Source: Aureispira sp050633105 (GTDB lineage Bacteria > Bacteroidota > Bacteroidia > Chitinophagales > Saprospiraceae). From it: DNA of 64,000 bases. Positions 9,880 to 18,511 of the stretch are shown here, piece by piece. Numbering within the stretch: position 1 is the first letter of the stretch; every line of letters begins with the position of its first letter. The DNA lies in the NCBI GenBank assembly GCA_050633105.1, contig JBOEFW010000001.1:1-64000 (forward strand), written 5' to 3'. The notes under the pieces are model-generated. The model saw only the letters and a program-made list of their open reading frames with translations, was not told the DNA's origin and did no database searches. A program made the position numbers and the translations under genes.

Positions 9880-10449
9880 ATGAATATTCTAAAAAACGCT
9901 GTTTTGCTCCTGCTTCTGCTAACAGGAGGCTATTGGCTCAGCGAACAATATAAACAGGCCAATGCTTTAGATAATTTAATTCACAAACACATCCAAACAG
10001 CTAGTGTTGCATCAACAACCTATCTGGATGAGGCACGGGCTATTCAGGGCAACAATGATTTGACTCCAATAGAAAGCAAATTGTTGTTGTTGGACCAGCA
10101 TCTACAAGCAGGAGAGCATTTAGAAGTGTTGGCAAAAGGGCAAGCCTTTTTAGAAGGGGATCCTGATAATTTGGAAATTCTATTACGGCTAGGAATTGTT
10201 TATTTGCAAGAAGACGATTATGCCTTGGCTTATGAGCAACTAATAGCTGTTCATCAAGCCCCAACTACTGCTTCGTTGTTACAAATAGAAGCGGCTTGGT
10301 ACTTGGCGTTGTTGCAGTCACAAGAAGGACATTGGGAGCAAAGTCAAAAATACTTACAGCAAGTACTTAGTACCCATACTGTTTATCGCCGCTCAGCAGA
10401 AGAATTGATTGCAGAAATAGAACAGCACAAACAAACACTTATTGGCTAG
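9880..10449 (+). CDS. Membrane-anchored TPR-like protein
   Basis: A 189-residue protein. Residues 5-20 (KNAVLLLLLLTGGYWLS) form an N-terminal membrane anchor or uncleaved signal. The rest is helical with tetratricopeptide-like pairs at ~85-120 (NLEILLRLGIVYLQEDDYALAYEQL) and ~130-165 (AWYLALLQSQEGHWEQSQKYLQQVL). TPR folds mediate protein-protein contacts, and the partner is unknown. It stands alone, facing the DUF5686 operon and ending at the terminator shared with glnS. Confidence 0.78.
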   Translation: MNILKNAVLLLLLLTGGYWLSEQYKQANALDNLIHKHIQTASVASTTYLDEARAIQGNNDLTPIESKLLLLDQHLQAGEHLEVLAKGQAFLEGDPDNLEILLRLGIVYLQEDDYALAYEQLIAVHQAPTTASLLQIEAAWYLALLQSQEGHWEQSQKYLQQVLSTHTVYRRSAEELIAEIEQHKQTLIG

Positions 10450-10500
10450 GTAGGAATGGAACTCCTACTCCTCCGTGAAACATACCTCTTTAAAGAATAG

Positions 10501-10536
10501 AAGAAGCCTGCTCTAATTTTTCAGAGCAGGCTTCTT
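10501..10536. terminator. Bidirectional terminator between TPR gene and glnS
   Basis: A perfect 14-bp inverted repeat (AAGAAGCCTGCTCT / AGAGCAGGCTTCTT) around an 8-nt loop, with T-rich flanks on both sides. It lies between convergent genes and can end both transcripts. Confidence 0.85.
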
Positions 10537-10563
10537 ATTTATTAAGTGTTTTGTAGCGGTAAT

Positions 10564-12300
10564 CTAAGAACGATTGCTCCAAGAATCTCTTAAGGTGGCA
10601 GTACGGTTAAAAATGAGTTGATCTGCATTGCTATCAGAATCTACAGCAAAATACCCTAAACGCAAAAACTGGAACCCTTGTCCTACCTTTGCTGTTTTTA
10701 AGCTTGGTTCTATGTAAGCAGTAATTGTTTGTAGAGAGTTAGGGTTCAAAAACTCCTTAAAGTCAACGGTTTCTTTTACCTCTTTACCTTTCTTATCCGT
10801 TACAGGCTTGCCTTCTGCGTCCAAAACCGTCTGTTTGTGCCCAGTAGGTTTTGGGTCACTAAATAAGCGATCGTATAAGTTAACTTGAGCAGGGATAGCG
10901 TCTGCTATTGATACCCAATGTAACGTTCCTTTGGCCTTGACACCACTTGTATCTTCGCCCGATTTACTATCCTTATAGTAGGTGCAATGCACTTCTGTAA
11001 TGTTACCAGCAGCATCTCTCTTATGATCATGGCAATTAATAATATAAGCTCCTTTTAAGCGTACGTTTCTATCAGGTGCCAACCGTTTCCATTTCTTATT
11101 GATGCCTTCTGTACCAAAATCTTCTTGTTCGATGTAGATTTCTCTAGAGAACGGCACTTTGCGGCTGCCCGCTTGTTCGTCTTCTGGATTATTCTCTACT
11201 GTCATTTGCTCTGTTTTGCCTTCTGGGTAGTTGGTAATGACTACCTTAAGCGGGTTAAGTACCGCCATCGCACGAGGAGCAACTTTGTTGAGGTCATCTC
11301 GTACACTAGCTTCCAAGGAAGACAAGGCAAGGAACTGATCTCTTTTGGATACCCCTGCACGGTCTATGAAATTACGAATAGACGCAGGCGTATATCCACG
11401 ACGACGCATTCCCGAAAGGGTAGGCATTCTAGGATCATCCCAACCACTAACCAAGTCGGCCTCAATTAACTCCTTGAGTTTACGTTTACTGGTAACCGTG
11501 TAATCTAGGTTAAGTCTAGAGAATTCAATTTGCTGTGTGCGTGTAATATCTAACTTTTCTTGACACCAGTCATACAAAGGGCGGTGGTTTTCAAATTCTA
11601 AGGAACAAAGAGAATGGGTAATGTTTTCTATCGAATCGGATTGGCCATGTGCCCAGTCATACATTGGGTAAATACACCAAGTATCTCCTGTACGGTGGTG
11701 GGCAGCCTTGATGATTCTATAAATTAAAGGATCACGCAAATGGCGATTGTCTGCTTGCATGTCAATTTTGAGGCGCAAAGCACATTCTCCTTCTTCGTAT
11801 CCTCCGTTTTTCATTTTCTCAAAACGCTCTAAGTTGGTGGTGGCGTCGGTATCACGATAAGGACTAGCTTTACCTTCTCGCTTTTGCAAATTCATTTCCT
11901 CAGGAGTAGAGAAATCTACATAAGCGAGCTCTTTTTTAATAAGATCGACGGCATAGTTATATAAAGTCTGAAAGTAGTCAGAAGTGAAATAGAGTTGCTC
12001 GCCCCAATCATAGCCCAACCATTTAATGTCTTTTTGAATGGCTTCTACAAAGTCTGTTTTTTCAGCCAATGGATTAGTATCGTCGAAACGCAAGTTGGTT
12101 TTTCCACCATACTTTTTAGCGGTTTCAAAATTGATACAGATTGCTTTGGCATGTCCAATGTGCAAAAAGCCATTGGGTTCAGGAGGAAAGCGGGTGTGTA
12201 CCTGCTGGTTGAATTTCCCTGTTTTATTGTGTTCTTCTATAATGCGCTCAATAAAGTTAAGCGATTCAGAGGCCGTAGGCTCATTGTTGTCGTGGCTCAT
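10564..12300 (-). CDS. glnS: Glutaminyl-tRNA synthetase
   Basis: A 578-residue class I synthetase that charges tRNA-Gln. The HIGH signature is in RFPPEPNGFLHIGHAKAI (residues ~43-60). The KMSKS-type loop is VTSKRKL at ~268. The anticodon-binding beta-barrels occupy ~340-560. Length is close to the E. coli enzyme (554). A glnS gene implies direct Gln-tRNA charging. It lies divergently from gltX, which encodes its specificity cousin. Cytoplasmic. Identification is secure. Confidence 0.97.
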   Translation of the reverse strand: MSHDNNEPTASESLNFIERIIEEHNKTGKFNQQVHTRFPPEPNGFLHIGHAKAICINFETAKKYGGKTNLRFDDTNPLAEKTDFVEAIQKDIKWLGYDWGEQLYFTSDYFQTLYNYAVDLIKKELAYVDFSTPEEMNLQKREGKASPYRDTDATTNLERFEKMKNGGYEEGECALRLKIDMQADNRHLRDPLIYRIIKAAHHRTGDTWCIYPMYDWAHGQSDSIENITHSLCSLEFENHRPLYDWCQEKLDITRTQQIEFSRLNLDYTVTSKRKLKELIEADLVSGWDDPRMPTLSGMRRRGYTPASIRNFIDRAGVSKRDQFLALSSLEASVRDDLNKVAPRAMAVLNPLKVVITNYPEGKTEQMTVENNPEDEQAGSRKVPFSREIYIEQEDFGTEGINKKWKRLAPDRNVRLKGAYIINCHDHKRDAAGNITEVHCTYYKDSKSGEDTSGVKAKGTLHWVSIADAIPAQVNLYDRLFSDPKPTGHKQTVLDAEGKPVTDKKGKEVKETVDFKEFLNPNSLQTITAYIEPSLKTAKVGQGFQFLRLGYFAVDSDSNADQLIFNRTATLRDSWSNRS

Positions 12301-12774
12301 AAATTAATGCGTCAGTTCAGTAAAAAAGATCAAATTACTATGCCCTTACCATAGTACTGGAAAAGACCAAAGATAGTTTTTCTATGGCATTTAGTAGGGT
12401 AAGTAGCAAGGATTTTTTGAGTCCTGCTCAAAAGCTAATGATTGACCAACCTTTGGCCTATAAAAATAGTTCCATAAAGCTGAATTAGTAGCAGTGTATA
12501 TGGTGAAGGCAAGGAGGAAAAAAGAACAAAAACTAGTTTAAAATAGCTTTAAAAGGACGTTAAGCAATAGGTCAAGAAACGCATTACACTACAATATTTA
12601 GAGAAAATTTGTTAGTTTTGCACCGCCTGATCAAACAGATACACGAATATATTTGTCACAGATAAGATTTGAAGCAAAAAAACAGTTTTTAAGGAATTGT
12701 TTTTATAATAAGAGAAGTCTGAATTCTTAGAGTGCTTCAAGCAGGTAATTTTACTCAACTAAAAAAGAAAAAAA
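12301..12774. promoter_or_regulatory. Divergent glnS/gltX intergenic region with candidate -7 elements
   Basis: 474 bases. On the minus strand, 12368-12375 reads TATCTTTG, a full TAnnTTTG match ~68 bases upstream of the glnS ATG. On the plus strand, 12613-12620 reads TAGTTTTG, ~155 bases upstream of gltX. Neither has a TTTG -33 at 19 bp, so these are half-supported. No ORF or RNA gene seen. The gltX leader is AT-rich. Confidence 0.4.
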
Positions 12775-14550
12775 ATGCGTGTTCGCTTTGCCCCAAGTCC
12801 TACAGGTGCGTTGCATATTGGTGGTGTACGCACTGCTTTATATAATTATTTGTTAGCTAAGAAAGAAGGTGGAACTTTTGTCTTACGGATAGAAGATACC
12901 GACCAAACGCGCTATGTGGAAGGAGCAGAAAATTACATCATAGAAGCCTTAGAATGGTTGGGCTTAGAGTTTGACGAAAGTCCTACTAAAGGAGGCCCTT
13001 ACGGTCCTTATCGCCAATCAGAGCGTAAAGCAATGGGCATTTATGAAAAATTTGCCCAACAATTAGTAGCAAATGGCTATGGCTATTATGCCTATGATAC
13101 TGCAGAAGAATTAACAGAGGAGCGCGCTAAAGCTGAGGCAGCAGGCAATAAGTTTAAATACGATGCTCAAACACGTTTGCGCCTTAAAAATTCCTTGAAC
13201 TTGAGTCCAGCAGAATGCGAAGCGTTAGAAGCGGCAGGTGCTCCAAAAATTGTACGGGTAATGATTCCAGAGGATGGAAATGTTACATTTACAGACGAAG
13301 TGCGTGGTGTTGTTACGTTTAACTGTAGCGACTTGGATGATAAAGTCATGTTGAAGAGTGACGGAATGCCTACGTACCACTTAGCAAATATTGTTGATGA
13401 TTACCACATGAAGATCACGCATGTTATTCGTGGTGAAGAATGGTTGCCATCTACTCCTTTGCATGTCTTGTTGTATCAATATTTGGGTTGGGCTGATAGT
13501 ATGCCTACTTTTGCACATTTGCCTTTGATACTCAAGCCAGAACCAACGGCTTTTTTGAGTAAAAAAACAATTCCTGCCTTTACAGCACAGTTTAGCGGTG
13601 ATTTTTTGCGGAAGTATGAAGAATATGCTCCAAAAGAGAAGCAAGTAACCAATACGGTACAAAGCTTGTTACAAGATTATAAGAATATATCCGATCGTTT
13701 GCGTATTAACGAAAAGAAAGACAGCAAATTACAACAAGCTGTTAAGACATTTTTGCGCGATGTGATGTATGGGAAACTAAGCAAACGCGATGGTGACCGC
13801 TTGGGAATGCCTGTTTTTCCTTTAGACTGGAAAGGAGCAACTCCTGAAGAAAGTTTCAATGGATTTAGAGAGTGGGGCTTCTTATCAGAAGCAGTACTCA
13901 ATATTTTGGCTTTGTTAGGTTGGAATGATGGCACGGATCAAGAATTGTATACTAAAGAAGAGATGGTTCAGCAGTTTAGCTTGGATCGTGTTTCTTCTTC
14001 TGGAGCTCGTTTTAACTTCCAAAAAGCAAAATGGTTCAATAAACAGTACTTGGCAAAGCTAGACAATGCAGCTTTGGTCGATTTGGTGCGCCCTAGTTTG
14101 GACGCTCATAAGGTAACAGCTTCTCAAGGGGAATTGGAACGAATCGCGGAATTACTCAAAGTACGTTTGGATTACTTGTTTGATTTTTATGCGCAATCTA
14201 ATTATTTCTTTGAATCCTTAGATGTAGATAGGGTAGCGGAAAAGAACCAAAAGACTTTCCAAAATAAGATTGTTAAGAAATGGGATGCCGCACAAAAGGA
14301 TTTATTAGAACGTTTAATAGAAGCGCTAGAACAAGTGGACAACTTTGAAGCATCAACGCTAGAAGAGACCTTACAGCCCATCATAGGCGAGCGACAAGGA
14401 CAAGTGTTACCTGTCTTTAGATTGGGCTTGTCAGGCACTATGAGCGGGCCTGGGGTTTATGATATAATGGCTGTATTGGGGCAAGAAAAAACAATTGCTC
14501 GGTTACAGGCATTTTTGACTTTTTGTGAAAAACATGCTGTAGAATTGTAA
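12775..14550 (+). CDS. gltX: Glutamyl-tRNA synthetase with a catalytic-domain insertion
   Basis: A 591-residue class I synthetase that charges tRNA-Glu. It opens with RFAPSPTGALHIGGVRTALYN (HIGH motif) and FVLRIEDTDQTRYVEGA. The KMSKS motif is KLSKRDGDRLG at ~333. Between LPLILKPEP (~250) and this motif sit about 75 extra residues, Lys/Gln-rich and probably helical, so the protein is ~90-120 residues longer than common forms. The C-terminal anticodon-binding helices (~430-591) are present. The GluRS identity is secure. The insertion looks in frame and not decayed. Confidence 0.96.
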   Translation: MRVRFAPSPTGALHIGGVRTALYNYLLAKKEGGTFVLRIEDTDQTRYVEGAENYIIEALEWLGLEFDESPTKGGPYGPYRQSERKAMGIYEKFAQQLVANGYGYYAYDTAEELTEERAKAEAAGNKFKYDAQTRLRLKNSLNLSPAECEALEAAGAPKIVRVMIPEDGNVTFTDEVRGVVTFNCSDLDDKVMLKSDGMPTYHLANIVDDYHMKITHVIRGEEWLPSTPLHVLLYQYLGWADSMPTFAHLPLILKPEPTAFLSKKTIPAFTAQFSGDFLRKYEEYAPKEKQVTNTVQSLLQDYKNISDRLRINEKKDSKLQQAVKTFLRDVMYGKLSKRDGDRLGMPVFPLDWKGATPEESFNGFREWGFLSEAVLNILALLGWNDGTDQELYTKEEMVQQFSLDRVSSSGARFNFQKAKWFNKQYLAKLDNAALVDLVRPSLDAHKVTASQGELERIAELLKVRLDYLFDFYAQSNYFFESLDVDRVAEKNQKTFQNKIVKKWDAAQKDLLERLIEALEQVDNFEASTLEETLQPIIGERQGQVLPVFRLGLSGTMSGPGVYDIMAVLGQEKTIARLQAFLTFCEKHAVEL

Positions 14551-14906
14551 AAAAAAAGAAAGCAATATTTTTTATTTATAGAGACGGATCCTACTTTTTT
14601 GTTTTAGATAGAAACAAATGTATTTAGAGGGGCTGTCTTTCATTTTTAGTTGTTTACATAAGCAGAAAAATTGTTATACAATGAAAAAAAGCTCTTTTTA
14701 GAGCAATTATAATATGGTAAAAACTGGTTCAGGCCGAAAAAAGCTTGTCATGGATTAAAAAATTAGTGACATAATTTTGAAACTTTCCTAGACAATGTTC
14801 GTTTTGGTGCATTAGTAGAACTAATAAGCTCATGGCAAGGGCTCAGTAATAGCTTTTGAATACCCTTCAAAGGCATATTCTTTATCCAACTAAAAGGAAA
14901 GCATTT
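14551..14906. other. Intergenic region between gltX and the DksA-like gene
   Basis: 356 bases, AT-rich. It holds a minus-oriented hairpin-plus-T-run (14684-14704, listed separately) but no gene I can support. An upstream in-frame ATG at 14856 is open but has no coding character. Confidence 0.5.
14684..14704 (-). terminator. Orphan minus-strand terminator-like hairpin
   Basis: On the minus strand GCTCT-AAAA-AGAGC is followed by T7. The stem is short (5 bp) but tight. No minus-strand gene lies just upstream of it, so it may end a small or antisense RNA, or be chance in AT-rich DNA. Confidence 0.35.
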
Positions 14907-15326
14907 ATGAGTGAACAAAAGAAAACAAATCGATACCGCGATGCGGAGTTGCTGGAATTTGAGGTGATGATCAATGAAAAGTTAGAAGAAGCAAGAAAGC
15001 AACTACAAGACCTAAAAGACCAACTCAAAGAATTAAATAACAGTGGCGACGAAAATCGTGCTGGTACTTTTGATGATGGCGCTTCTAATTGGCAACGAGA
15101 ACACTTAAGCAAATTGGCTGCTCGTCAACAAAAGTTTATTCGTAATTTAGAATATGCGATTGTACGAATTAAAAACAAAACCTACGGTATTTGTTCTGCA
15201 ACTGGTCAATTAATTAGCAAAGAGCGTTTGATGCTTGTTCCGCACGCTACTAAAACCGTAGAAGGAAAAACAACAACCCAAGGAGAAGTTAAAAAACAAG
15301 AAACTCCCAAATTCTTCAAAGAATAA
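14907..15326 (+). CDS. DksA/TraR-like transcription regulator
   Basis: The start chosen is ATG 14907 (MSEQKKTNRYRDAELLEFE), preceded by AAAGGAAAG, giving 139 residues; an in-frame ATG at 14856 lacks coding character. Residues ~10-45 form a coiled coil, DDGASNWQREH follows, and the C-terminal DksA-type region reads YGICSATGQLISKERLMLVPHA. The four zinc Cys of classical DksA are reduced to one, a form usual in Bacteroidota. DksA proteins bind the RNA polymerase secondary channel and tune the ppGpp response. The zinc-less form suggests zinc-independent action. The gene appears monocistronic. Confidence 0.88.
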   Translation: MSEQKKTNRYRDAELLEFEVMINEKLEEARKQLQDLKDQLKELNNSGDENRAGTFDDGASNWQREHLSKLAARQQKFIRNLEYAIVRIKNKTYGICSATGQLISKERLMLVPHATKTVEGKTTTQGEVKKQETPKFFKE

Positions 15327-15351
15327 TAGTTCTTCCTTAACCTAAAGTATG

Positions 15352-15391
15352 TTGTGTAGTGCCTCTTCGATTTAATAAGAGGCACTACACA
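15352..15391. terminator. Hairpin after the DksA-like gene
   Basis: A near-perfect 16-bp inverted repeat (TTGTGTAGTGCCTCTT / AAGAGGCACTACACAA) 25 bp past the stop. There is no T-run on the plus strand, so it may act as a terminator or a 3' stability hairpin. Confidence 0.55.
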
Positions 15392-15509
15392 AAAACATTA
15401 ATCTTGGATGATTTTGTAAACTTGAAACAGGGCAGAAGTGCTTTAAAATACGCTAAAAGCTTCTTGCGAAAAAAAAAATGAAAAAAAGGTGATTTTTTTC
15501 TTCCAAAAG

Positions 15510-15540
15510 TTTGCAAGTTTGAAATCTTGCCGTATATTTG
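15510..15540 (+). promoter_or_regulatory. Bacteroidota-type promoter for tRNA-Arg and the rpmB cluster
   Basis: TTTG at 15510-15513, a 19-bp spacer, then TATATTTG at 15533-15540. This matches the -33 TTTG / -7 TAnnTTTG consensus of Bacteroidota sigma factor promoters at the canonical spacing. It lies ~70 bases upstream of the tRNA gene, the best promoter in the window. Confidence 0.8.
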
Positions 15541-15608
15541 CAACCGCTTACAATAACAAACAACACGGAATAAACAACGTGAAACAAGTTAACTACTAAG
15601 CAATAACC

Positions 15609-15685
<77 letters not shown>

Positions 15686-15759
15686 ATCACAGAGAATATA
15701 CGATAATAAACAGTCCCGACTTAATTAGTGGTCGGGACGTTTTAAATTAAAAGAAAGTC

Positions 15760-16161
15760 ATGTCCAAAATATGCCAATTAACAGGAGTGAAGCCTATATT
15801 CGGCAATAATGTATCTCACTCTAAGCGCAGAACAAGAAGACGCTTTAATCCAAATCTACAGACTAAACGCATCTTTGTTAGAGAAATTGATTCTTGGATT
15901 AAGGTAAAAGTAAGTACTCGTGCTTTGCGTAACATGGAAAAAATTGGTACTTATAAGTATCTAAAGCAGCAATTAAGCGCTGGTTTTGATCCTAAAGTTT
16001 GGGTAGAGGATGCTAAACAAATGGAAGCAGCCAAAAACTCTAAACGTGGCTACCGTCGTGTAGAACATGTAGATGCAAACGGTCACAAAACATACTCTAT
16101 TACGTATGAACCAGCTGTTAGCAACAATACAAAAGTTAGACTTTCTAGCGTTATCAAATAA
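15760..16161 (+). CDS. rpmB: 50S ribosomal protein bL28 with C-terminal extension
   Basis: A 133-residue basic protein. Residues 1-78 are standard bL28 (MSKICQLTGVKPIFGNNVSH and RRFNPNLQTKRIFV). Residues ~79-133 form an extra tail (from DPKVWVEDAKQMEAAKNSKR to VRLSSVIK) not found in the usual ~78-residue protein. The tail is in frame with no sign of decay. It begins the rpmB-rpmG-DUF4295 cluster behind tRNA-Arg. Function in the large subunit is secure; the role of the tail is unknown. Confidence 0.95.
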   Translation: MSKICQLTGVKPIFGNNVSHSKRRTRRRFNPNLQTKRIFVREIDSWIKVKVSTRALRNMEKIGTYKYLKQQLSAGFDPKVWVEDAKQMEAAKNSKRGYRRVEHVDANGHKTYSITYEPAVSNNTKVRLSSVIK

Positions 16162-16218
16162 GCAATTAACTTCGTTGACTTTCAGTTCTCGAAATACGAC
16201 TAAAAATAACAATACGTT

Positions 16219-16407
16219 ATGGCTAAGAAAAGCAGAGGCAATCGCGTCCAAGTTATCTTGGAATGCACGGAGCACAAAGCAACAGGAATGCCTGGTACTT
16301 CTCGTTACATCACGATGAAAAACCGCAAAAACACACCTGATCGCATAGAGTTAAAGAAATTTAACCCTATCTTGAAAAAATACACTGTACATAAAGAAAT
16401 CAAATAA
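16219..16407 (+). CDS. rpmG: 50S ribosomal protein bL33
   Basis: A 62-residue protein with the bL33 pattern MAKKSRGNRVQVILECTEH and KNTPDRIELKKFNP. Only one Cys is present, so this is the zinc-free form. It follows rpmB by 57 bp and precedes the DUF4295 gene by 2 bp, an order typical of Bacteroidota. Confidence 0.95.
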   Translation: MAKKSRGNRVQVILECTEHKATGMPGTSRYITMKNRKNTPDRIELKKFNPILKKYTVHKEIK

Positions 16408-16409
16408 TT

Positions 16410-16586
16410 ATGGCTAAGAAGGTATCGAAAAATGCGAGAGTCGCGCAACGTGCGGCAAACGCTGGTTCTGGTAAAGACCATGTAAAATGTGTTAAATCCA
16501 TTAAGGACCCTATCAGTGGAAAAATTTCTTACAAAGAAGTCATTATCCACAAAGATGAAGTAAAAAACTTCTTCGCAGCTAAATAA
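16410..16586 (+). CDS. DUF4295 small basic protein, probable ribosomal protein
   Basis: A 58-residue ORF starting MAKKVSKNARVAQRAANAG and ending KDEVKNFFAAK, matching the Bacteroidota-specific DUF4295 family found directly behind rpmG. It starts 2 bp after the rpmG stop. I recall a Bacteroidota-specific large-subunit protein (bL38) reported from a Flavobacterium ribosome structure, and this family is a candidate for it; I could not verify that. Context and charge support a ribosomal role. Confidence 0.88.
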   Translation: MAKKVSKNARVAQRAANAGSGKDHVKCVKSIKDPISGKISYKEVIIHKDEVKNFFAAK

Positions 16587-16619
16587 TTAGACTGCTGAAA
16601 GTTAACAATATTACATTAG

Positions 16620-16649
16620 GCTTCCCGAATTCACTTCGGGAAGCTTTTT
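16620..16649 (+). terminator. Intrinsic terminator of the rpmB-rpmG-DUF4295 cluster
   Basis: Perfect stem GCTTCCCGAA / TTCGGGAAGC with a TTCAC loop followed by TTTTTG, 33 bp past the DUF4295 stop. A textbook Rho-independent terminator. Confidence 0.92.
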
Positions 16650-16833
16650 GTACTTAATAAAGTGGTTTTTAAGAAAGAGAACGTTTCGTTCACAGAGCTC
16701 AGAAGCGAGCAGTTGACGAGCAACTATATTGTAGAAGCTGGTTTTGATCGCTTCACAAGTGCTTTGTGTGATCCAACTACTTAAAAGCCGATTGTAATCT
16801 ATCTTGTATCTACTCCACAATTAGAACAACACT

Positions 16834-17817
16834 ATGGGACTGCTCAATAAATTCTTTGGCAAAAAAAGCGAAGAAGAAAAAGAACAAATCAAAGAAGATT
16901 TAGACAAAGGTCTAGAGAAATCTCGGAAAGGGTTTTTTAATAAGATTGCTACCACTTTTGCTGGACGTACTACTATTGACGAGGAAGTCTTAGATGATTT
17001 GGAAGACATTTTAATTGCTTCCGATGTAGGAGTAGAAACAACCGTTAAGATTATAGAACGTATCGAAGCACGTGCTGCTCGGGATAAATACGTGACAACA
17101 AAAGAACTTAATGAGTTGCTAAGAGATGAAATTGTAGAACTTTTAGCACTTAATAACTCTAATGACGTGGCCAATTATGATTTGCCTGCAGATACCAAAC
17201 CTTATATTATCTTAGTGATTGGTGTCAATGGAGTAGGTAAAACAACTACTATTGGTAAGTTGGCTAGCAAATACCAAGAATCTGGTAAGAAAGTGCTGCT
17301 AGGAGCTGCGGATACTTTTAGAGCAGCTGCCGTCGATCAATTAGAAATTTGGTCTAAACGTGTTGGTTGTGATTTTTACAGCAAAGGAATGTATGCTGAT
17401 CCTGCTGCTGTTGCCTACGAAACCGTTCGCCATGCTAAAGAAAATGGACACGATGTTGTTTTTGTAGATACCGCTGGTCGTTTGCACAATAAAAAAGGCT
17501 TGATGAGAGAGCTGGAAAAAATTAATAATTCGATTGGTAAGCAGATTCCAGGAGCGCCACATGAAGTCATGTTAGTCTTGGATGGTTCTACAGGGCAGAA
17601 TGCCTATGAACAAGCGAAACACTTTGCAGCAGTGACTAATGATGGTATTTCTGCCTTGGCCGTTACTAAATTAGATGGAACAGCTAAAGGGGGAGTAGTT
17701 ATTGGCATTAGCGACCAATTCAAAATTCCAATCAAATACATTGGAGTAGGAGAGGCGATGCACCATTTACAAGAGTTTGATAAACGCGCTTTTGTAGACT
17801 CTTTCTTTAAGCAATAA
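16834..17817 (+). CDS. ftsY: Signal recognition particle receptor FtsY
   Basis: A 327-residue SRP GTPase that docks ribosome-SRP complexes at the inner membrane. The acidic/basic A region is short (residues 1-35). The N domain spans ~35-115. The G domain has GVNGVGKTTTIGKLA (G1, ~135), DTFRAAAVDQL (the I-box/G2), DTAGRLHNKKGLM (G3) and TKLDGTAKGGV (G4), with the C-terminal PIKYIGVGE signature. Length is typical for Bacteroidota. It follows the rpm cluster but is separated by a strong terminator, so it has its own promoter, which I cannot place. Confidence 0.97.
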   Translation: MGLLNKFFGKKSEEEKEQIKEDLDKGLEKSRKGFFNKIATTFAGRTTIDEEVLDDLEDILIASDVGVETTVKIIERIEARAARDKYVTTKELNELLRDEIVELLALNNSNDVANYDLPADTKPYIILVIGVNGVGKTTTIGKLASKYQESGKKVLLGAADTFRAAAVDQLEIWSKRVGCDFYSKGMYADPAAVAYETVRHAKENGHDVVFVDTAGRLHNKKGLMRELEKINNSIGKQIPGAPHEVMLVLDGSTGQNAYEQAKHFAAVTNDGISALAVTKLDGTAKGGVVIGISDQFKIPIKYIGVGEAMHHLQEFDKRAFVDSFFKQ

Positions 17818-17837
17818 ACTAGAAAAAGAATCTTTAT

Positions 17838-17878
17838 AAAAAACGTCCTGCTTTGATCAATCAAAGCAGGACGTTTTT
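17838..17878. terminator. Bidirectional terminator between ftsY and tdk
   Basis: A perfect ~19-bp inverted repeat (AAAACGTCCTGCTTTGAT / ATCAAAGCAGGACGTTTT) with a 2-nt minimal loop. A-tract and T-tract flank it, so it can act in both directions. It lies between convergent genes. Confidence 0.92.
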
Positions 17879-17905
17879 AGTTTCTTCGGCATCAATATCT
17901 AGTCT

Positions 17906-18511
17906 TTAGGTCGTTGTTGTGGAAGAATTAGAAGAATATACTAATTGTTTTTCTTGAAAATAACGCTCTCTGGAAACCGCTTGGTACTTATCTGTACTTC
18001 CAATCACCTCTTGCTCTGATTCATTGGACAGACGCATGGTAAAGGGAGCCTCACCTCCAGTATCTCTACATACTGCTGTGACAAAACTGATGTGTTCCGC
18101 CAAGGGAATCAATAAACTAATTTGTGCAAAGGGTTGGCGGCGATAATCACCATTCAAACCACAAACTTCAACAATTTTGCCTTGGTTGGCCCATAAATCA
18201 CAATAGTGACTGGCATCAGGGTAGAATTGAATTTCATCAATACAAACTACATCATAGTTCTTGACTAAACTTTTGATATCCTCTAATTGATGGCAAGACG
18301 TAGCTTTATAACTGAGTTGATCGTGCGTAATTAACATTTCTTCAGAACCATCGTATCGTCTATCTTTAGCATACTTGACAAGGAGACAGCGTTTACCAGC
18401 AATTTGGTAACGACGATAGCGTGTTAATAAAATGGTACTCTTGCCCGAAAACATAGGGCCTATAATCAGATTTAGTTTACCAGTAGTAGCAGCAGGAATC
18501 GGCATAAGCAT
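17906..18511 (-). CDS. tdk: Thymidine kinase (type II) lacking most structural-zinc cysteines
   Basis: A 201-residue thymidine salvage kinase. The P-loop is GPMFSGKST (residues ~18-26), the catalytic Glu lies in VVCIDEIQFYPDA, the lasso region follows, and QEVIGSTDKYQAVSRERYF is the thymidine-binding/zinc loop. In the common enzyme two Cys pairs bind zinc (human VCMEC and VCRLCYF). Here the matching positions are VCRDT and VSRERYF, so three of four Cys are gone. The catalytic motifs are intact. Translation may begin at either of two Met (residues 1 and 3). Convergent with ftsY. Confidence 0.95.
   Translation of the reverse strand: MLMPIPAATTGKLNLIIGPMFSGKSTILLTRYRRYQIAGKRCLLVKYAKDRRYDGSEEMLITHDQLSYKATSCHQLEDIKSLVKNYDVVCIDEIQFYPDASHYCDLWANQGKIVEVCGLNGDYRRQPFAQISLLIPLAEHISFVTAVCRDTGGEAPFTMRLSNESEQEVIGSTDKYQAVSRERYFQEKQLVYSSNSSTTTT

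Noticed and set aside
15352..15391. Definite intrinsic terminator
   Set aside because: The stem is strong but lacks a T-run on either strand, so it is called a hairpin of uncertain role.
16611..16820. Minus-strand ORF between the rpm cluster and ftsY
   Set aside because: It overlaps the cluster terminator and has no coding character.
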